Shown: positions 5,261 to 8,030 of the stretch, piece after piece
Numbering within the stretch: the first letter of the stretch is position 1
Layout of the letters: the number at the start of each line of letters is the position of its first letter
Origin: Chloroflexota bacterium
GTDB taxonomy: Bacteria; Chloroflexota; Limnocylindria; Limnocylindrales; CSP1-4
Assembly (NCBI GenBank): GCA_021812735.1
Contig: JAKAMV010000437.1
Coordinates: 1 to 8,030 of the forward strand
Length of the DNA stretch: 8,030 nt
Reading direction: 5' to 3'
Translations under genes and position numbers: made by a program
Notes under the pieces: model-generated
What the model was told of the DNA's origin: nothing
Databases searched by the model: none
What the model saw: the letters and a program-made list of their open reading frames with translations, nothing else

Positions 5261-5941
5261 CTACGGGGCGGCCAGGGTCCCGCGCGACGGCCGCTCGACC
5301 GCCCTCCTTGCGGCGCGAGCCCCGTCAGCCGGTTCGTCAGCGGCGAGCGGTGCCTCACCGTAACGCCGCTGGAGGGCGGCGTGCGAGAGCCAGACGTCGC
5401 TCGAGCGGAGCGCGCTACGCCCGTGACGGAGCCGTTCGCGGCCCCGGGGAGACCAGCGTGCGATCAACCAGCGCAGGAACCAGTCGTCCAGGCGCGTCCG
5501 GGCGGTGCGCGGCCGGGACCGTACCTCGAAACCGATCCGTCGCGCGAACGGCCCCATGAGCGTTGCGCCGGTGTAGGCGACGGGGCGCCGCTCGGCCGGC
5601 TGGAGGGCGGCCCATGTGGCCAACCGGGCGAGGTCGGCGCGTGCCTCGCGCAGGCCCCGGGGCTGCCAGTCGGACGTGGCGACCTGGCGGGCCCGCGCGT
5701 TGTCGATGTGCAACACCCCGATCGGGTCGCCGTGCCTGACCGACGTGCCGTCGGCGAGCTCGAGCGGGGGACCCTGGTACCAGCCGAACTCCACCCCGAG
5801 CACCCCGCCTCGCCGGATCGGGCGGATCCGGCGTCGACGGCGGTCGACCTCCTCCCACAGGCGGAGGATGGGATCGAGGGGTCGGGGCGGAGCCGGCCGG
5901 TGAAAGCGACGTCGCCGAGCCCGCGTGTCGGCCTCAGGCAT
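5261..5941 (-). CDS. YkoP-like protein of unknown function
   Basis: This 226-residue protein resembles the YkoP family of Firmicutes and Chloroflexota, judged from conserved blocks recalled rather than searched: LWEEVDRR (28-35), WYQGPPLELADGTSV (54-68), GDPIGVLHIDN (71-81), TGATLMGPFARRIGFEV (124-140) and SDVWLSHAALQRRYG (181-195). The biochemical function of the family is unknown; some members are encoded near or fused to polysaccharide deacetylases. There is no signal peptide or membrane segment, and the first 20 residues are basic. The ATG overlaps the MFS carrier stop codon as ATGCCTGA (5934-5941), so the two are translated together and probably act together, perhaps on a carbohydrate or envelope component. 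The C-terminus after residue 196 is low-complexity. The reading frame is well supported by operon structure; the family name is less certain. Confidence 0.65.
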   Translation of the reverse strand: MPEADTRARRRRFHRPAPPRPLDPILRLWEEVDRRRRRIRPIRRGGVLGVEFGWYQGPPLELADGTSVRHGDPIGVLHIDNARARQVATSDWQPRGLREARADLARLATWAALQPAERRPVAYTGATLMGPFARRIGFEVRSRPRTARTRLDDWFLRWLIARWSPRGRERLRHGRSALRSSDVWLSHAALQRRYGEAPLAADEPADGARAARRAVERPSRGTLAAP

Positions 5942-7307
5942 CGCCGGCCCCGAACGGCCGCTCGCCCGGTCCGAGCGCCGCCACGCCGATGCGCGGCTCG
6001 CGGACGTGCAGGACGCCCCAGGCGCCCACGGCGAACTCGATCGCGGCCAGGACGAAGATCGCCCGGTAGCCCAACCCGAACCGGAACCGATTGACGAGGT
6101 CCGCGATCGGTCCGCCGAGCGCCACCGCGAGGAACCCTGCGCCGGCGGTCACGGTATTCGAGAGGCCCAGGTAGCGCCCCGCCTGGTCGAGCGGGGCCAC
6201 GTCGGTGAGGAGGGCCCAGTCGGCCGAGAGGAAGACGCCGAGTGCGAGCCCGAAGGGGATCGCGATCAGGAAGAGCGAGGGGTAGTTCGGCGCCACCGCG
6301 AACAGCAACGCGCCGACGAGCCCGCTGGCAGCGCTCAACGCAACTGTCCGGACGCGCCCCCAGTGCGCGGTCATGGCGCCGCCGGGAACGGCCGAGATGA
6401 GGGCGACCAGGGCGACCAGGCCCGCGAGCGGCACGAAGGCGAGCCCCGCGTTCGCCCCGAGCCCCAAGGCGTCCTCCAGGTAGTAGTACGCGAAGGGCTG
6501 GAGCGTGCCGGCGGCCATCAGGATCGCCAAGCGCGACGCGAGCAGCCAGAGGTAGTCGCGGTGCTCGAGCACGTCGCGCCCCCACACCTCGAGCACGATG
6601 CGCCGGATCGGGGTCGCCCAGCGGGACGGGTGGAGGAGCTCGCGCACCCAGTCGACCGGCTCGAGCCGCCCTCCGCCTGCGCGACCCGCCGTCTCGCGCA
6701 TCGTCGCCACGGTGACGACCGTCCCGACGACCAGCGCGCCCGCCGAGAAGCTCACCGCCAGCGAGACGTCACCCGCGGCGAGCGCAACGCCGCCCAGGGC
6801 CACGCCCACGACCTGGCCCGCCAGAAGTCCCGCGCCGAGGAAGCCCGACGCCAGCCCGCGCTCGCCGGGCGGCACCATGTCGGGGAGCAGGCCCTGGTAC
6901 GGGCCTTGGGCCGTGTTCGAGGCGAGCTCGATGCCGAGCATCACGACCAGGATCGCCCAGTACGCTCCGGCGACCGTGAGGAGCACGATCAGCACCGTCT
7001 GCACCGCGACGCCAGCGACCATCAATGGGCGGCGACGGCCCCAGGGAGTGACGAGGTGGTCGCTTGCTGCCCCGCTCATGGGCTGGACGATGATCGAGAC
7101 GAGCGCCTGGAGGGCGCCGATCAGCGAGAGCGCGGACGTCTTGATCGCCGCCGGCACGAACTGCTCGACCAAGCGGGGTAGGACGATCGTGGTGAGGCTG
7201 CCCCACGTGATCGACAGCCCGAACCAGTAGGCGCTCATCGCCCCTAGATCGCGCAGACCCATCCCCGTCCGTGGCCCAGCCCGCGCCTCGGTGGGCGAGG
7301 ACGTCAT
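5934..7307 (-). CDS. MFS transporter, SLC45/GPH-like sugar carrier type
   Basis: This 457-residue protein has 12 predicted membrane segments, split by a loop of about 48 residues (203-250) between segments 6 and 7. The loop between segments 2 and 3 carries the MFS motif-A equivalent SGAASDHLVTPWGRRRP (78-94). The segment LASNTAQGPYQGLLPDMVP (128-146) resembles the conserved block of plant sucrose/SLC45 carriers and the related glycoside-pentoside-hexuronide symporters. A matching stretch in the second half is ADWALLTDVAP (362-372) followed by GRYLGLSNT (377-385). It probably moves a sugar or glycoside across the inner membrane with a cation; the substrate cannot be read. The start is ATG 7305-7307, with GGAGGAG five bases upstream at 7313-7319; a GTG at 7325 would put that SD inside the gene. 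It overlaps the YkoP-like gene by 8 nt. Confidence 0.9.
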   Translation of the reverse strand: MTSSPTEARAGPRTGMGLRDLGAMSAYWFGLSITWGSLTTIVLPRLVEQFVPAAIKTSALSLIGALQALVSIIVQPMSGAASDHLVTPWGRRRPLMVAGVAVQTVLIVLLTVAGAYWAILVVMLGIELASNTAQGPYQGLLPDMVPPGERGLASGFLGAGLLAGQVVGVALGGVALAAGDVSLAVSFSAGALVVGTVVTVATMRETAGRAGGGRLEPVDWVRELLHPSRWATPIRRIVLEVWGRDVLEHRDYLWLLASRLAILMAAGTLQPFAYYYLEDALGLGANAGLAFVPLAGLVALVALISAVPGGAMTAHWGRVRTVALSAASGLVGALLFAVAPNYPSLFLIAIPFGLALGVFLSADWALLTDVAPLDQAGRYLGLSNTVTAGAGFLAVALGGPIADLVNRFRFGLGYRAIFVLAAIEFAVGAWGVLHVREPRIGVAALGPGERPFGAGDA

Positions 7308-7380
7308 CTGATCTCCTCCGGTCACCCCATCGGACGGCGGCCCGCATCAGGACCGCGGAAAGCCTCCGATCCAAAGTTTC

Positions 7381-7392
7381 GGCCGCGCGGCC
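7381..7392. promoter_or_regulatory. 12-bp palindrome in the leader of the MFS gene
   Basis: GGCCGCGCGGCC is a perfect palindrome lying 74 bases upstream of the MFS start codon. Near it on the minus strand there is a CTTTGGATC stretch but no confident -10/-35 pair. It could be an operator or simply a chance product of high GC. Low confidence. Confidence 0.2.
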
Positions 7393-7423
7393 TCGCCTCG
7401 CAAGGGTCGACCGCTCGCGCGTG

Positions 7424-7461
7424 GGCCACTCTGGCACGCGCAGGCCAGTCTGGCACGCGCA
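7424..7461. repeat. Tandem direct repeat, 2 x 19 bp
   Basis: Two adjacent 19-bp units (7424-7442 and 7443-7461) differ at one base (C at 7429 versus G at 7448). Each contains the core TCTGGCACGCGCA. They lie in the 243-bp gap between the MFS start and the end of the monooxygenase gene, beside a 9-bp hairpin. The repeat could be a paired regulator site upstream of the MFS gene or a recent slippage duplication; the sequence does not decide. Confidence 0.7.
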
Positions 7462-7473
7462 GCCCGGTGGGGG

Positions 7474-7495
7474 GGGCCACGCCTCCGCGTGGCCC
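7474..7495 (-). terminator. 9-bp hairpin after the ABM-domain gene
   Basis: GGGCCACGC (7474-7482) pairs perfectly with GCGTGGCCC (7487-7495) around a CTCC loop. It lies 55 bases beyond the stop codon of the monooxygenase gene on the minus strand and before the MFS leader. No U tract follows; on the minus strand a run of C follows instead. It is a candidate terminator that would separate the monooxygenase and MFS transcripts. Confidence 0.4.
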
Positions 7496-7550
7496 GACGT
7501 CGCTACTGGGTCGCTGCTCCGGCGTCGGCGACCGCCGGCCATGGGCACGC

Positions 7551-7859
7551 TCAGGCCGTGGAACCGACCTCCGGCCAGAGCCCCGTGTAGCGGACGCCCT
7601 GGCGCGGCTCGGCCATCCAGTCCGCGACCGTCTCGCGCCAGGTGAGGTAGTGCGCCGTTTCCCGGTGGGCCTGGGCCGCCGCGGCGTCCACGTACGCCTC
7701 GTAGAAGACGAAGCGGGTCGGGTCGTCGACCGCTTGCAGGATGTCGAACCGTAGGTTCCCCGGCTCCCGGATCGAGCCCTCGTGGTTCGCGCGGGTCGCC
7801 GCGATGAACTCCTCTAGGTGCTCGGGCAGCACGTGGATGTGGACCAGCGTGACGTGCAT
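7551..7859 (-). CDS. LsrG/YgiN-type antibiotic biosynthesis monooxygenase (ABM) domain protein
   Basis: This 102-residue single-domain protein has the ferredoxin-like fold of the ABM family. Characteristic stretches are HIHVLPEHLEEFIAAT (7-22), EPGNLRFDILQAVDDPTRF (32-50), FYEAYVDAAAAQAH (52-65) and THE family-like HYLTWRETV block preceded by Glu67-Thr68 (67-78), then WMAEPRQGVRY (81-91). Members include LsrG, which isomerises phospho-autoinducer-2, and YgiN, a quinol monooxygenase; most act in the cytoplasm as dimers without a metal or flavin cofactor. The sequence resembles the LsrG/YgiN group, but no lsr genes are nearby, so a quinol or small-molecule oxygenase role is equally possible. 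The ATG at 7857-7859 has GGAGG about ten bases upstream; a longer frame starting at 7946 lacks family similarity before this Met. It may have its own promoter in the 171 bases to the right edge. Confidence 0.88.
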   Translation of the reverse strand: MHVTLVHIHVLPEHLEEFIAATRANHEGSIREPGNLRFDILQAVDDPTRFVFYEAYVDAAAAQAHRETAHYLTWRETVADWMAEPRQGVRYTGLWPEVGSTA

Positions 7860-7927
7860 CCCGGTTCGTTCCTCCCTGTACGTCGATCGTCGTTGGGCCC
7901 CGAGTCGACGGAGCCAACGCGGCCTGC

Positions 7928-8030
7928 GTGCACTCGAACCGGGCAACGCCAGCGGCCGAGGCGGCCGAGGCGCTGCCCTGCTCTGAGCTGCCCTGCTCGG
8001 AGCTGCCCTGCTCTGACCTTACGCTTGCGG
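7928..8030 (+). CDS. Possible start of a divergent gene with a five-residue repeat (partial, runs off right edge)
   Basis: From the GTG at 7928 a + strand frame stays open to the window edge with mostly G/C third positions. It begins with an Ala/Glu-rich stretch (RATPAAEAAEA) and then reads LPCSELPCSELPCSD, created by the 15-bp repeat. The gene would be divergent from the ABM-domain gene, with 68 bases between starts. The nearest SD-like GGAG (7910-7913) is 14 bases away, which is too far. The minus strand is also open here, reading SEQGS repeats, so the coding assignment is only a possibility. I do not recognise it. Confidence 0.2.
   Translation, partial: MHSNRATPAAEAAEALPCSELPCSELPCSDLTLA
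7952..7969. repeat. 9-bp unit repeated twice
   Basis: GCGGCCGAG occurs twice in tandem (7952-7960, 7961-7969), immediately before the 15-bp triplet repeat. Both unit lengths are multiples of three, so a reading frame would be preserved through the whole block. Confidence 0.7.
7972..8016. repeat. Tandem repeat, 3 x 15 bp minisatellite
   Basis: Three adjacent copies of GCTGCCCTGCTCTGA lie at 7972-7986, 7987-8001 and 8002-8016; the middle copy has one change (TCTGA to TCGGA). The near identity suggests recent slippage expansion. The unit is in frame (five codons). On the + strand one frame gives repeated LPCSE, and on the minus strand one gives repeated SEQGS. Whether it lies in a coding region or in a promoter region for the ABM-domain gene cannot be decided, because the window ends 14 bases later. 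Confidence 0.85.

Noticed and set aside
5464..6585. Minus-strand frame of 373 codons across the MFS and YkoP-like genes
   Set aside because: It is out of frame with both better supported genes and has a low-complexity Arg/Pro/Ala composition.
5925..7181. Long + strand open frame of 418 codons opposite the MFS gene
   Set aside because: It is a charged, Arg/Glu/His-rich frame with no recognisable domain; the minus strand encodes a clear 12-segment carrier with an SD.
6769..7917. Minus-strand frame of 382 codons overlapping the ABM-domain and MFS genes
   Set aside because: It is in another frame from two clearly conserved genes, with Arg/Gly/Pro-rich composition; a shadow.

Overview
High-GC bacterial DNA, roughly 70% G+C by eye, with strongly G/C-biased third codon positions and several GTG starts. 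The gene set (AzlC/AzlD, a daunorubicin-type ABC exporter beside a MarR regulator, an AMMECR1-domain protein, a YkoP-like protein and an SLC45-type MFS carrier) would fit a high-GC Chloroflexota (Thermomicrobia-like) or actinobacterial chromosome. No rRNA or other strong taxonomic marker is present, so this placement is inference. I see no tRNA, rRNA, CRISPR array, transposase, phage gene or toxin-antitoxin pair. The window reads as ordinary chromosome.

Layout, left to right. (a) 1-73, minus: the first 24 codons of a class I aminotransferase of the aspartate/aromatic type, running off the left edge. (b) 319-528, minus: a 69-residue helical protein of unknown function with a strong Shine-Dalgarno (SD) sequence, followed by a 10-bp hairpin. 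(c) 529-901: a 373-bp stretch with no convincing intact gene. It holds a compound hairpin directly after azlD and a short, coding-like but stop-interrupted + strand fragment. (d) 902-2058, minus: azlC and azlD, coupled by a GTGA overlap, encoding a branched-chain amino acid exporter. (e) 2243-3821, minus: ATPase and permease of an ABC-2 exporter with a 44-nt overlap. (f) 3849-3863: a perfect 15-bp palindrome between the ABC genes and the divergent marR-type gene (3881-4441, plus). It is very probably the operator that couples them. (g) 4577-5173, plus: an orphan AMMECR1-domain protein. (h) 5261-7307, minus: an MFS carrier and a YkoP-like protein with an 8-nt overlap. (i) 7551-7859, minus: a LsrG/YgiN-type antibiotic biosynthesis monooxygenase (ABM) domain protein. 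(j) The right edge has a 15-bp unit repeated three times, possibly inside the start of a divergent gene.

The regulator-exporter pair is the clearest functional unit. MarR would repress itself and the exporter from one operator, and an exporter substrate or similar compound would release it. A 63-codon frame bridges the permease and azlC with exact 4-nt overlaps at both ends, so exporter and azlCD could form one transcript, although codon usage argues against that frame being a gene. Nothing here is a convincing undescribed system. The items most worth checking are the palindrome with its apparently leaderless regulator, the bridging frame, the MFS/YkoP coupling and the edge minisatellite.
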